This document shows positions 23,236-33,774 of a DNA stretch of 64,000 nt, piece after piece (within the stretch, counting starts at the first letter, position 1; the number at the start of each line of letters is the position of its first letter). Position numbers and translations under genes: made by a program. The stretch is from Haliotis asinina (lineage: Eukaryota > Mollusca > Gastropoda > Lepetellida > Haliotidae), in contig NC_090295.1 of assembly GCF_037392515.1 (NCBI RefSeq), positions 21,964,001 through 22,028,000 on the forward strand, read 5' to 3'. The notes under the pieces are model-generated. The model had not been told where the DNA came from, did not search any database, and worked only from the letters and a program-made list of their open reading frames with translations.

Positions 23236-25214
23236 TTGACTACGGCCCAATCCGTTGAATTTTGAACAGTCAAGAGTGTTGTTCCGTCGAATCATGCTCG
23301 AGTGGATCTCTGCTAATCGGTCGAATTTCAGACCGTGTTAACACACTTGGCGAATCACAGTTCATTAAATGCGACGACGGCTTCTGTTGTATCCCTATCT
23401 TCCCACTTTGTTAAAAAAGATTATATTTGCTTATCAAATCACCACTTTTCGTGGAAAAATATTTGTCTCAGATTGATATTTTAAACAATAGTGCAGGCTT
23501 GACACATTTACGATTGTCTTGACAATGCGCCTCCGAAAACTGTGCAATGTATATTTCATGCTGGCCGTTGGCCGTTTCCCCATTTAAGAAATAAACCAAA
23601 TCAAACCAAATATGTCACGACGCAGGAGCTAGACGGCGCATGGATACTTGAGTATGGTGACCGTGTGTAACATTCCGGCACAATGTTAATGTGTCAGTGA
23701 AATACTTTTTAATTTTTTTGAATGCAGATATAAATGTGATATTCATGTATATAATTTCCTTATGAATGCATTGTATTAATGCATCAATTTCACATTTGTA
23801 CACAAGAACAAAAATAAAAAAAGTCCACAAATATATTTCATGCTTCGATTTCTCATCCCAACAACCTTGCGTCTTCATTTTGGGGTGATCCAATGTTTTG
23901 ATAACAAATTAACAGGTAAGATCATTTATAAGTTTGAATAAATGAAATTACAAATGACATGTCCCGAATGATTCATTAATATGCCAAGGATATGTTTGGG
24001 TGCAAACCTTTTTCGAAAGTTGGTTAGGCATAACATAAACCATGGTTTTAAAATAATTTAAATTGGTTCAGAAGAATTACTATACGCGCTATAGAACAGA
24101 TACCGAGGGTAACACATAAGGGTACATCACTTCATGGCAGTCACCTTTGTTAATTCTCAGATTTCCACCCACAGCGCTGTTCAAAGCAGGTGATAAAAAA
24201 ACTTTTATTTGTTTCCCTCAGTATATGGGTTACATAAGGGCAGTGATGAAGGAGAATTATTCATATCGGCCCGAACAAACTAAAGATAAATGTTAAGATA
24301 GTGTCACAATTCTTTTCTCATGGGCTACTTAAGGAGAAAAGAAATGACACTAACATTTTTTTAAGGTGTCATGGGCGTAACTTCTATCGCGCACTGTACG
24401 CGTTTACCTACAACAATCTTGTCCATCTACAATCTTTGATGTAGATGTACCCCCAAAATGTATTTTTTGTTATTATTTCGAATCTGAGACTCAAAAAAGT
24501 CTTCTTAAAGACTGTCCATATTGACCGTGACTTTGAATTTTACATTGATGGCGTCATCGACGAATTTGCAAAAGCCATTTTTTAAAACAATATCAATCAT
24601 TATGATAAAATCCCTCAGAGCAGGAAAGTTTATCTTCTTTCCATTTTTAATAAACTGATCTGTTAGAATTCGCTAATAAACGTATGTATTTGAAACTAGA
24701 GTCTCTCTTTCTAGAATATGCGGTGGGATTTGCATATTTTGCAGATAAACCGACCGCGCTTCTATCTAATAAATGTTTTATAGAGTGTAACCAAGGAATG
24801 CCGTAGGCTGTTGTTCATAATCGCCACTAATATTTTGACATAAAACATGAGACAATTTGATCGTCTCAGTGGAAGCGAGTTTATGGCATAAGGACAACAT
24901 ATTGACATGGATTCGTATATTTAACGGTTCCCTAGTACCAAAACTATAGGACGTAGCCTACACAGACCACGTGTCTGGACTTCTCAAACTGATTTAAACT
25001 CGAAGACAAATTGACAGAAATATGATTTACCATGGATAATGACAATTTTATGTCGAATTCAATAAATGTATAATGAAGAAATGACGTGGAAATGTATAAA
25101 TAACAGTACTTCATTTATATTGTTATATGTCCCCAAATTAAAAAGCGTCCACGTAATTCCTTTTGTTTTGTTTGTAATTTGTCAGAGCCTCCGAGTGAGG
25201 TGCACAGTCTTCAT
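23236..25214. other. AT-rich intergenic, no gene recognised
   Basis: No coding or repeat match. 24320-24372 pairs GAAATGACAC with GGTGTCAT around an A/T-rich centre, a possible small hairpin. Confidence 0.4.
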
Positions 25215-25451
25215 TCAACCATAACATTGCGTTGAACCGAGAAGCGTCACGATTTTAGCCTTTTCGGCCATGAACCGATGCAACTGTATGTCTCCATTTT
25301 TATCTGCTTGTATGTAAATGCCCTTGGATCTTTTCTTACTGAGCAGTATTGTACTGGCTTGACGTGAACGGAGAATTTGTTTGACGATTGTGTAGGTTTG
25401 CATATTATCTTGTTTATGTTTTTGCATGCAAATGCGGTCAACAACATGCAT
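25215..25451 (-). CDS. Hypothetical 78-codon open frame, unassigned
   Basis: ATG-initiated frame on the minus strand, rich in Lys, Arg and Gln, with mixed non-repetitive composition (ILRSRQASTILLSKKRS, GIYIQADKNGDIQLHRFM). It lacks the low-complexity look of the surrounding AT-rich DNA, which is why I list it. No domain, signal peptide or membrane segment is recognised, and no flanking splice sites were found to extend it. It could be an exon or retrogene fragment, or chance. Confidence 0.22.
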   Translation of the reverse strand: MHVVDRICMQKHKQDNMQTYTIVKQILRSRQASTILLSKKRSKGIYIQADKNGDIQLHRFMAEKAKIVTLLGSTQCYG

Positions 25452-25642
25452 TAAGTACTACATGAATTAAAATACTGCAAAATATATAAACAGAAAAATA
25501 ATATATAAGGAAAATATTGCTGAAACAGTTTTAGAGGATATAAAAATATTCGTTATTCAAATATTTATTTTGGTCTTTTTCTAAAGAATGGTATTGACAA
25601 ATAACATACCCATGAAGATACGGGTGGTACTTATGTGGATAG

Positions 25643-25875
25643 TACTATAACCCATGTTTGTTGTAAGAGGCGACTAACAAGATTGGGTGGTCCGGCTCGC
25701 TGACTTGGTTGACACAAGTCATCGTATCCCAAATGAGCAGATCGATGTTCATGATACAGTCACAGGATTGTCTGATTCAGACTCGACTATACACCGATGT
25801 ATCCCAATATCCCATCGCATCCCAGTTTCTTGGATCGATGCTCATGCTGTTGATCACTGGACTGTTTGGTCGAGA
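25643..25875 (+). mobile_element. SINE-B with internal duplication
   Basis: AACCCATGTTTGTTGTAAGA, TGACTTGGTTGACACAAGTC, GCAGATCGATGTTCATGATA, GGATTGTCTGATTCAGACTC, then a second GGATCGATGCTCATGCTGTT and TCACTGGACTGTTTGGTCGA. The middle block is present twice. Confidence 0.8.
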
Positions 25876-25878
25876 CTT

Positions 25879-26042
25879 TGGAGTGAGTTTAGTTTTACGC
25901 CGCGTTTAGCAATATTCTAACAATATCACGGCGGAAGACACCGGAAGTGGGTTTGACACACTGTAACCCATGTGGGGAATTAAACCCGAGTCTTCAGCCT
26001 GACGAGCGGATGCTTTAATCATAAAGCTACTCCACCGCCCCA
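25879..26042 (-). mobile_element. SINE-A, full length, reverse
   Basis: GAGTGAGTTTAGTTTTACGC at the left (tail complement), then ATATCACGGCGGAAGACACC, AACCCATGTGGGGAATTAAA, CCGAGTCTTCAGCCTGACGA and CTACTCCACCGCCCC. It abuts the SINE-B copy tail to tail. Confidence 0.9.
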
Positions 26043-26299
26043 TTAATCAGATCACATGTCTGTTGCGTCATGATACTTACGCACACAAATAAGATAACAT
26101 AAGGTAATATTCATGATGTAGAATGTGACCGAAGATTTGTATAGCCAGTGACAGTTTTCTTTTAGTGAAATCCTAAAGTTTCAATAATAATGTAGAATTT
26201 CTCAAACGGGATTTAATGTCATGTAAATGTTTGCTGGTGATTTGAAAGGACAGACTTGTTGCCTGTTTTGGTTGTTAAAGTTGATTAAATTATTGCTGT

Positions 26300-26510
26300 C
26301 TAACGCCGCACTCATCAATATTCCAGCTATATAGCCACCCTTTGTGGTTAATCGAGTCTGGACGAAACAATCCAGTGATCAACAGCATGAACATTTATCT
26401 ACATGTCGACCTACAGCGGGATAGAATGACGTGTCAACCAAACCAGTGATCCCGTAAGTCAACAAATATAGTTTACTGGAGGCCATTTCTACCCGGATCT
26501 TCGCGGGTCT
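26300..26510 (-). mobile_element. SINE-B, reverse
   Basis: TAACGCCGCACTCATCAATA, CCAGCTATATAGCC, AATCGAGTCTGGACGAAACA, CAGTGATCAACAGCATGAAC, GATCCCGTAAGTC, and CCCGGATCTTCGCGGGTC at the head. Confidence 0.85.
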
Positions 26511-26892
26511 TGGCTGTCGAAGACTCACGTTCTTCAATGCCTGTCAAACTGGTCAAGAGACTTCAGACATAAGTCACAACATATCTTATAGACCTTTGAC
26601 CATTGTTTCGTTCGATGATCACAATTAAAACCTTACGTCGAAGGTTAAATGTCTGACAATGCAAATTAGATCAAATGGCAGTTGAACTTCAGTCATCATC
26701 TCATTAAACTCGAAACGGAGGATGTTGGTATGTATGAACCCATGAAACGATAAATAGCCATCAGGGACAAGATTAAGGTAGCGATAAAACCATGACTGAC
26801 CACCTGACCACACAGGTGGAGAGGTCGAGGTTGTTAGCGCATGAGAAGTGACCATGACATTGGAAACATTCTGACCATTTCCTCCTAATTGG

Positions 26893-27082
26893 GTGAGTGA
26901 GTGACTTTGATTTTACACCGCGTTTAGGAATATTCCAACAACATCACGGCGGAGGAAAAATGGACACATACCCATGTGGGGTATCTGACCCGGGTCTTCA
27001 GAGTGACGAGCAACCGCTTTAACCATTAGGCTACCCAGGTGCCCACAGACTGCGGCGTCAAACTATACTCATTCACTCACCT
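26893..27082 (-). mobile_element. SINE-A reverse, followed by a SINE-B tail scrap
   Basis: GAGTGAGTGACTTTGATTTT, ACATCACGGCGGAGG, TACCCATGTGGGGTATCTGA, CCCGGGTCTTCAGAGTGACG and CATTAGGCTACCCAGG. Then 27050-27082 reads GCGGCGTCAAACTATACTC, a forward tail. Confidence 0.85.
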
Positions 27083-27270
27083 TACTGAGCACACCTATTA
27101 GGTAAACGTGGTTATACAACTGAGCATGTTTACAGTCCTGCATTTGAATAGTAGGTCCTTGTACAGTTATATAATTTTGGTAACAACCATATCTTTGTGG
27201 AGCTCGTTATTTATGTCAGAAGTAATGCCGAGTGTCAGCTTGGGTGCGTTGTTCAGTCTATGGATCTTTT

Positions 27271-27490
27271 CACATTTAATTAAATTTTGATTGCACGAAA
27301 TTCTTTTTACCGACAAAATAGGGTTGGTTTTAATTTAAAAGACCCATTTCATTGCGTCTTTGATTGGACTACTGTGCTAACACCTGGATGTCCAAAAGAC
27401 TGGATGACAAATCGCCTTCACGAGGATACGGGTGATTTGCCCCAAAACCGTGTACGTAAGTTCGAATCTCAGATGCTTTATGTTTCATGA
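27271..27490 (+). repeat. Unclassified 220-bp repeat, copy 1 (partner at 28308)
   Basis: ACATTTAATTAAATTTTGA, CGAAATTCTTTTTACCGACA, ATTGCGTCTTTGATTGG, GTGCTAACACCTGGATGTCC, GATTTGCCCCAAAACCGTGT and TTCGAATCTCAGA all recur in the same order at 28308-28562. Confidence 0.8.
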
Positions 27491-27519
27491 TTTGTCCTTT
27501 TCCGTACATTACTCTACAT

Positions 27520-27745
27520 CGGTGAGGCAGTGAGGTGGTGAGACAGGGCGGTGAGGTGGTGGGACAGTGAGACGGTGAGGCGGTGAGAGAGGGCGGTGAG
27601 GCGTGAGACAGGGCGGTTAGGCGGTGAGGCAGGGCGGTGATGCGGTGAGGCGGTGGGACAGTGAGGCAGTGAGACGATGAGACGGGGCGATGAGGTGGTG
27701 AGACAGGGCGGCGAGGCGGGGCGGTGAGGCGGGGCGGTGAGGCAG
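27520..27745. repeat. GGCGGTGAGGCGGTGAGACA minisatellite
   Basis: Irregular tandem run of GGCGGTGAG / GGTGAGACAGGGC words of 9-21 bp, purine-rich on the plus strand. It runs directly into GGCAGTGGGATAGCCTAATA, a SINE-A head. Confidence 0.85.
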
Positions 27746-27830
27746 TGGGATAGCCTAATAGTTTAACTGTCCGACCGTCACGCTGCAGAACTGGCTCCAT
27801 TCTCCACGCCGGAACCCGGGTTTGTTTCTT
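27741..27830 (+). mobile_element. SINE-A head fragment
   Basis: GTGGGATAGCCTAATAGTTT, CCGACCGTCACGCTGCAGAA and GGAACCCGGGTTTG approximate the A-box to B-box segment. The rest is missing. Confidence 0.6.
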
Positions 27831-27965
27831 AATGAGCGAACACTTTATCCACCAGGCCCCTGATTACATTTGAAAGCAGCTATGTATTGACAACTAGAGG
27901 GCCTTCAATCTCATGCGGAATCAGCTCATTGTTCACTCAGATAGTATTAACCCCTTCTGTCCTAT

Positions 27966-28140
27966 GCCGCGATGGGGTAGCCTAGTGGTTAAAGCGTTGG
28001 TTCGTCCCGCCGAAGACCCCTGTTCGATTCCCCACATGTGTAGAATGTGTGGAGCCTACTTTCGGTGTACCACGCCGTGATATTGCTGAAATATTGCTAA
28101 TTGCAATGTATTTGCTAAAACAATACTCACTCTCTCACTC
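27966..28140 (+). mobile_element. SINE-A, full length
   Basis: GATGGGGTAGCCTAGTGGTT, AAAGCGTTGGTTCGTCCCGC, GTTCGATTCCCCACATGTGT, CACGCCGTGATATTGCTGAA and an ACTCTCTCACTC tail. Intact A- and B-box sequences. Confidence 0.9.
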
Positions 28141-28307
28141 TACTGTTACTTTGGCGAGTGCGTCATATGCATTAGTTCTGACTTCCCTTTTATGGAAATT
28201 CATACCGTAATAAAGGAACCGTTCTCTTATTGTACTCTTCATGCCATAAAGATTTGCATTATTTCTGAATAGTCATTTATTGTTTGGACGTTACATGGAA
28301 TTTTTTC

Positions 28308-28562
28308 ACATTTAATTAAATTTTGACTGTACGAAATTCTTTTTATTGACAAAATGGGTTTGTTGTTATTTTTATTTACCCCCCCCCCCCCCCCTCCATT
28401 CCATTGCGTCTTTGATTTATTTGACTGGAATAGTGTGCTAACACCTGGGTGTCCAAACGACTAGCTGGATGACACATCACCTTCACGGGTACACAGGTGA
28501 TTTGCCAGAAAACCGTGTGCGTGAGTTCCAATCTCAGATACATGTACTTTATTTTTCATGGG
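28308..28562 (+). repeat. Unclassified repeat, copy 2, with poly-C insertion
   Basis: Matches 27271-27490 but carries a run of about 15 C at 28380-28394 and a few small insertions. It ends TTTCATG like copy 1. Confidence 0.8.
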
Positions 28563-28907
28563 TTGTCAGTGCTTTGTGTACTGGTAAATATTCCAGTATT
28601 AAATCATCATTATAAAACGAAAGAACAAATGAAAAGCGATGGAAATAATGGGATCTGAACTAACTAAATAATAAATATTCCAGTCTTAAATCGTCTATAT
28701 GAAAATAACAAACAACAACAAAGCGTTGGACATAAAATGGATTTGAACTTTGTGTACTCAGTTTTTCGTAAATCGTTTTAGAAAACAAACAAAACCGAGA
28801 TGACACCGGCTAATCTCCCACCCCAAACTCACGACATACAAAGACCATATGACACATCCATTCTGGACAATCTCCCGTCGTTGTGTACAGGCCTTATTAA
28901 ACCACAT

Positions 28908-30193
28908 CTTAAAGGTCACATGCAACCAAAAAATCAAACATAATTAAAACACATTTATCACTTATTCATGACATATAATATACATTGCTGCTTTTAAAAA
29001 AACAAATAAACACAATTATAACCGTACAATCGCGATTCAAAAGTGCAGTATTTTGTACTTGGGCTTACTTCCCCCGAAACGAAGCCCTCGGGAGACCGAA
29101 CCCGGTCATAGCGGGTGGATATGCTCTCAAGTGTAACGACGGCTTCCGATTGGCTGTTTCATTTGCTGATGTGCTGAGGGTTCATTGTGTGTACAGAAAG
29201 ATTATCTGTTTGATGGGCATTTTAGAAGTATAGCCAGTCACAAGAAAGTAAGAATCTTTGTGGATAACAACTTCTTTTTGTGTACTTGATGCGTCGTTTC
29301 AGTATGGATTCATATACTGTTGTCAAACAAAATCATATACACGAAAAGAAGTCGTTATCCATGAAGAATGTATATAGAGATGTTGGGTTTAGAAAATACA
29401 TGTTCTCTGAATTTGCGCTCGATCCAATAAAAATGTCAGTAGAGATGGTAAACTACTGGGTGGCTGGAATCTCGTCCAAGTACAAAGCAGGACTTGAAAC
29501 TGACAAGAGTTTGCACAAGTTTCCGTCAGATCCAGTCATCCGAAAAAAAAATGGATGCAGTTTGTTTGCAACCCACAGACATAAAAACATGTTGTGTGTA
29601 TCACACGTGCCTAATTACATGATGTGGCAGACACGGGACTTGGTTGCACGTGTCATGAATCAACTTATTTTCTTTATGTCGTATAGCCTGATAGGTGTTA
29701 AGTTCAAATTGCACGTGGTCAATGATTGAAGCTGTGTATTGCATGTTGTCTTTAGCAGACAGGCAGACAGACATATAGGTGTGAATAAACCAGACACTGA
29801 GCTTTCTCTGTGACAGAGACTGCTTACCACAATCAACAAGTTGTTTTACGTAACGAGTAGATTATTTACTTGTTTGTGTACACAACCAAGATTAGACTAC
29901 TGCTCACGACCTCAGACGCTGGGCATGCATACTGTTTCAAGCTCCGCGAACCTAGTCACTGCGCATGCGTTATGGGCGCAGCGCAGCACAGCTGTTGAAA
30001 CCAGTTTTCCCCCCAGCGCTGGGGGGAATTTAGAGAAACGTTTGAACTCCGATTTCGCGGGCTTTTTTTTCATCGGTTTTTTTTTCTACTTTATAGGTTG
30101 AATTGGCATTTTTTATGATTTGTTCCGGTAAGTGCACACCGAAAGGTACCAGAATCTGCAAAGTTGTGTTTTACGTTGCATGTGACCTTTAAG
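28908..30193. mobile_element. 1.29-kb DNA transposon with 18-bp inverted ends at TTAA
   Basis: The left end TTAAAGGTCACATGCAAC at 28909 is the exact complement of the right end GTTGCATGTGACCTTTAA at 30175-30192. TTAA (or TA) is the likely target duplication, although the ends are palindromic here and the exact boundary is ambiguous. Between them lies a decayed THAP-domain frame (29431-29620), GC-rich stretches at 29080-29130 and 29900-30020 including CCCCCCAGCGCTGGGGGG, and no intact transposase. Probably a deletion derivative of a THAP-bearing DNA transposon. Confidence 0.85.
29431..29620 (+). pseudogene. Degenerate THAP zinc-finger domain
   Basis: The frame reads MSVEMVNYWVAGISSKYKAG then SLHKFPSDPVIRKK, the H-x-F-P and RKKW region of THAP DNA-binding domains. 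The two amino-terminal zinc-binding cysteines expected near NY-x-VAG-x appear replaced by W and I. A run of nine A shifts the frame just after VIRKK: the other frame continues KKWMQFV. It lies inside the inverted-repeat element and is best read as part of its former DNA-binding protein. Confidence 0.65.
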
Positions 30194-30257
30194 TTACTGT
30201 ACATTTCGAATTTTATTAACTGTTTTACAAGTAAACCATAGCTTTGTTTCGCCTATT

Positions 30258-30412
30258 ATTTAACGCCACATTAGGCAATATTTTAGCTATATGGCGTCGC
30301 CTGTACATAATCAAGTCTGGACCAGACAATCCAGTGATCAACATTATGAGCGTCAATCCAAGCAATGGGATACGATGACATGTCAACCAGGTGCGCGAAC
30401 CTGACCACTGAA
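30258..30412 (-). mobile_element. SINE-B, reverse, partial
   Basis: TAACGCCACATTAGGCAATA, AGCTATATGGCGTCGCC, AATCAAGTCTGGACCAGACA, CAGTGATCAACATTATGAGC, GATGACATGTCAACCAGG. The head is truncated. Confidence 0.85.
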
Positions 30413-30474
30413 GTAATAATAACAACTGATGTAAATGTACAGAAGAGACAATAACAACTGGCGTAAATGTATCG

Positions 30475-30638
30475 AGTGAGTGAGGATGTTTTTACGCGGC
30501 TCTTAGCATAATGCCAGCACTATCACGGCGGGGGACACCAAAAATGGGCTGCACATATTGTACCCATGTGGGAAATCGAACCCGGATCTTCGGTAGGATG
30601 AGCGAACGCTTTAACCACAATACTACCCTGCCGCCCAG
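30475..30638 (-). mobile_element. SINE-A, full length, reverse
   Basis: GAGTGAGTGAGGATGTTTTT, CTATCACGGCGGGGGACACC, TGTACCCATGTGGGAAATCG, ACCCGGATCTTCGGTAGGAT and ACTACCCTGCCGCCC. Confidence 0.9.
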
Positions 30639-31316
30639 TACATGTATTGAAGTGATAATAGCACATGTTGCAGATGTATAAACATATGAACTTTTCCTTA
30701 TTACAGATTGTACAATCCATGGATAACACCATGTGAGGCTTTTCGGTTTTTTTTTCTAAATCGGCGAAGACATGGTTTAATCTCACATATAAAAGGTGTG
30801 CTAAAACAATAACCACTGTCACATAGTGGGATATTGTCATCATAAAATAATTCACCATAGTTACGCTTTTACACATACATACGTCATTCTTGCGACTGTT
30901 TCAGGGCCTGAACAGGGTCAGGAAGGAATGTCTTGAATCAGCCAGTCCCCTGATCCCTTTCAAGGCCGTACAAAGCTGGATAGTACTGTGAAACTCTTTG
31001 CTGTCACCCATCGTTAACACTGCCACCCCCCCCCTACCCCCCCCCCCCCCCCACACACACACACCCAACAAAGAGATCTTTGATATTTTACTGGTATTGT
31101 GATAGGTCTTGATTGTCGTAAATAATACTTTTCCCAACCAACCCTACTTGTGCAGTTTGTTTTTTATGATAAGGAAATACCACCTTTCCCTTCTTTTTAC
31201 AAAATTTAAAAAATATTATTTGCCATTTTTTTTAGCTTTACTTCTTGTTTAAGTACAGATATAATCTGTGTACATTGACACCACAAGTTGTACACGCGCA
31301 GTTTGGTATTGTTCAG
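30639..31316. other. Intergenic with poly-C/CA tract
   Basis: 31022-31068 is a C-run interrupted by TA that turns into (CA)n. The open frames either side are low-complexity or short. No gene recognised. Confidence 0.5.
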
Positions 31317-31508
31317 TAAGTGAGTGAACGAGTTCAGATTCATGCCGCACTCAGCAATATTCCCAGCTGTATGGTAGCGGTCTGTAAATAATCGAATCTG
31401 GACCAGACTATTCTGTGATCAGCAGCATGAAAATCGATCTACGCAACTGGGATATGATAACATGCGTCAACCAAGTCAGTGAGTCTGACCACTCGACCCA
31501 GCGAGTAA
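31317..31508 (-). mobile_element. SINE-B, reverse
   Basis: GTGAGTGAACGAGTTCAGAT tail complement, ATGCCGCACTCAGCAATATT, GGTCTGTAAATAATCGAATC, GACCAGACTATTCTGTGATC, AAATCGATCTACGCAACTGG, ACCAAGTCAGTGAGTCTGAC. Confidence 0.9.
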
Positions 31509-31859
31509 AAATGTAACGCGGAATTACACAAATGAAAAATGTATATAATATAATTATAATGTATAATGCCTGAGGCATACATACTCAATCAAGCACACCG
31601 GAGGACATAAACATTTTCAGGCATAAAAGTGCAATTATCGTGAAAGCTTGCCATGAAGACCGTGCAAAACATCCGGGCGATCCATACTAAGTAGGTTAAG
31701 TAGTTGAATATGTATTGAAAACGCTGTGAATGAAACGGACTGGGACTCTAAAGGTGTATCCCCGGACACGCATTTTCAAGGACGACTTGAACATGAAACG
31801 ACGGCGTTGCATTAAATTAAATCTATAAATTCACAAAACGAGTCCAACTTTCATTTCGG

Positions 31860-31980
31860 AATATGTAACAGCCATAAAATGTGACTGACAGCGGACTACA
31901 GATGAAATGACTCTTGATTCATTATAACATGCTCAAAGTTTTAGACAAACCAAACTGGCGCCACCCATCATTCAAACAAA
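31860..31980 (+). repeat. Unclassified interspersed repeat (partner at 7440)
   Basis: AAAATGTGACTGACAGCGGA, CTCTTGATTCATT and TTAGACAAACCAAACTGGCG match 7440-7580 in order and orientation. Confidence 0.55.
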
Positions 31981-32576
31981 ACGACCCAAAATTCATTCCG
32001 ACCATTACTGAATACATTGTATAACCATTTCTGTAAATTTATACATCTTGTTACATTGCTTACAGAATAGGAAGGCATTACTATGACTAGTCTTCTTGGT
32101 GCAGTCCTACCACCAGTGTGCGAAATAGTTTCCAGATTTTGCAAGCCAGTCTGGCTAGATACACTTGAATGTTACTAGCCCACAAAATCATTCACCAGAC
32201 AGAACGTTAATAATGATAATAATGAATTTCTGCGGAGCCTGGTATCCATCTCGAAGCTGTTTAATGGCGCCTCACAAAGCCTAACTGGAATAAGCTTCCA
32301 AAAAGAGTTAGGCTTTCAGTTGTCTTCGGAAAGAGTCATCTTATTTTCAGTGGAATAGAGTTCCAAAACATTGGGGCAGATACAGAAAAGGCGTGGCTGG
32401 CTTGTTTTGACCTGGTTTTTGAGACGATGAGTTGGTCTTTGTTCGCCGACCATAGAGTCCGTGTAGGTGTGTAGATACTAATCAGGTCTTGTATGGGAAA
32501 TCTGGATCAGTCACTGTCCATATGTCAGAACCAGCGTCTTACGCTATATTCTTTGTTCAACAGGTAGTCGGTGAAG

Positions 32577-33774
32577 CATATATGCCCACGAAATTCCTTA
32601 AAAATTGGTGACCAATATCCTTATTGAACATTTCCTATAAAATTGGTTCACCAGGAAGAGTTAATATATAGACTGAAAAGAGCTTTGTCGAATATTATCA
32701 ATGAAGACCAAAAAGGTTTTATTAAAGGGAGATTCATAGGTGAAGTTACTATATTGATCTATGATCTAATGGAGAACACAGAAACATATCAGATACCAGG
32801 ACTACTTTCATCAGTAGACTTTGAAAAGGCATTCGACTCAGTTGAAAGAAATTATTTGATACAGGCAGTATCCTTTTTTTATCCGTGAAGGTCCCGGGGT
32901 AGAATAGGCCTTCTGCAAACCATGCTTGCCATAAAAGGCCACTATGCTTGCCGTAAGAGGCGACTAACGGGATCGGGTGGTCAGGCTCGCTGACTTGGTT
33001 GACGCATGTCATCGGTTCCCAATTGTGCAGATCGATCCTCATGTTGTTGGTCACTGGATTGTCTGGTCCAGACGCGATTATTATTTTTCAACTTTGGTAC
33101 AGACATTATTAGATGGATTAAGACTTTATATAATGATATAGAATCTAGGATTATGGTCAATGGTTTTGCTACAGAACCTTTTACTATTGAACGTGGGTGT
33201 CACCGAGGAGATCCTGTCGCACCGTACTTATCCTGTGTATCCTGTGTATCCTCTGTGTGGAAATATTAGGTATAATGCCTCGCAACCACAAAATCTTTTC
33301 TTAATGACACAAAATACATAGAATCACCTCTTTGCTCCTTTTGTCAAAAAGATCTAGAAGCTATTGACCATCTCTTTTGGGAAATGTGAGCATGTAAAGA
33401 AAATATGGATCTAAGTAACAAAATAATCCTATAAATTTAATTATTCTTCTAATCAAACAAAATATAGTCAAATGTGCTTCTAGAAACCATTTGCCTGATA
33501 TCAATTTTATTAAAAAGGAAATTATTAAGTATTCTGATGCTACCAAAATGTCTCCATTTATCAAATGGTACTGAACAAATGTTTTTCTTTTAAAATTCTG
33601 GTCAAGGTTATACTTGTTGTTAGGATAAATGTATCATATTAATCTTTAATTCTGTGTACATGTTTTACATGTTATGTAACTCAGATGAATCGCACTGTAC
33701 TGTTTAGCCGCCTGCTCGTATGATCCTGTAATGTATGCCTGTAAAAATATTGAAAATGAAAAAGAAATAAGAAA
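32577..33774 (+). mobile_element. 5'-truncated L1/Tx1-like LINE inserted in the CR1-like LINE
   Basis: Frames show KFLKNW-stop-PISLLNISYKI at the left edge, DQKGFIKGRFIGE, SVDFEKAFDSVERNYLI, then (after the SINE) FGTDIIRWIKTLYNDIESRI, GCHRGDPVAPYL, and a C-x2-C-x9-H tail PLCSFCQKDLEAIDHLFWE. The segment with the FADD/YADD box is deleted. An A-rich 3' end lies at 33750-33774. Flanks are the 14-bp repeats GGTAGTCGGTGAAG (32563-32576) and GGTAGTCTGTGAAG (33775-33788), a target-site duplication with one mismatch. Confidence 0.85.
32886..33085 (+). mobile_element. SINE-B inserted in the L1-like reverse transcriptase
   Basis: GGGGTAGAATAGGCCTTCTG, GATCGGGTGGTCAGGCTCGC, CAGATCGATCCTCATGTTGT, TTGTCTGGTCCAGACGCGAT. 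LINE coding sequence reads up to AVSFF at its left and resumes with NFGTDIIRW at its right. The 3' tail of the SINE is missing, and the flanking T-rich duplication is short and unclear. Confidence 0.9.

Noticed and set aside
27369..27800. Pro/His-rich 143-codon minus-strand frame
   Set aside because: Derived from the GGCGGTGAG minisatellite and adjoining repeat copy.
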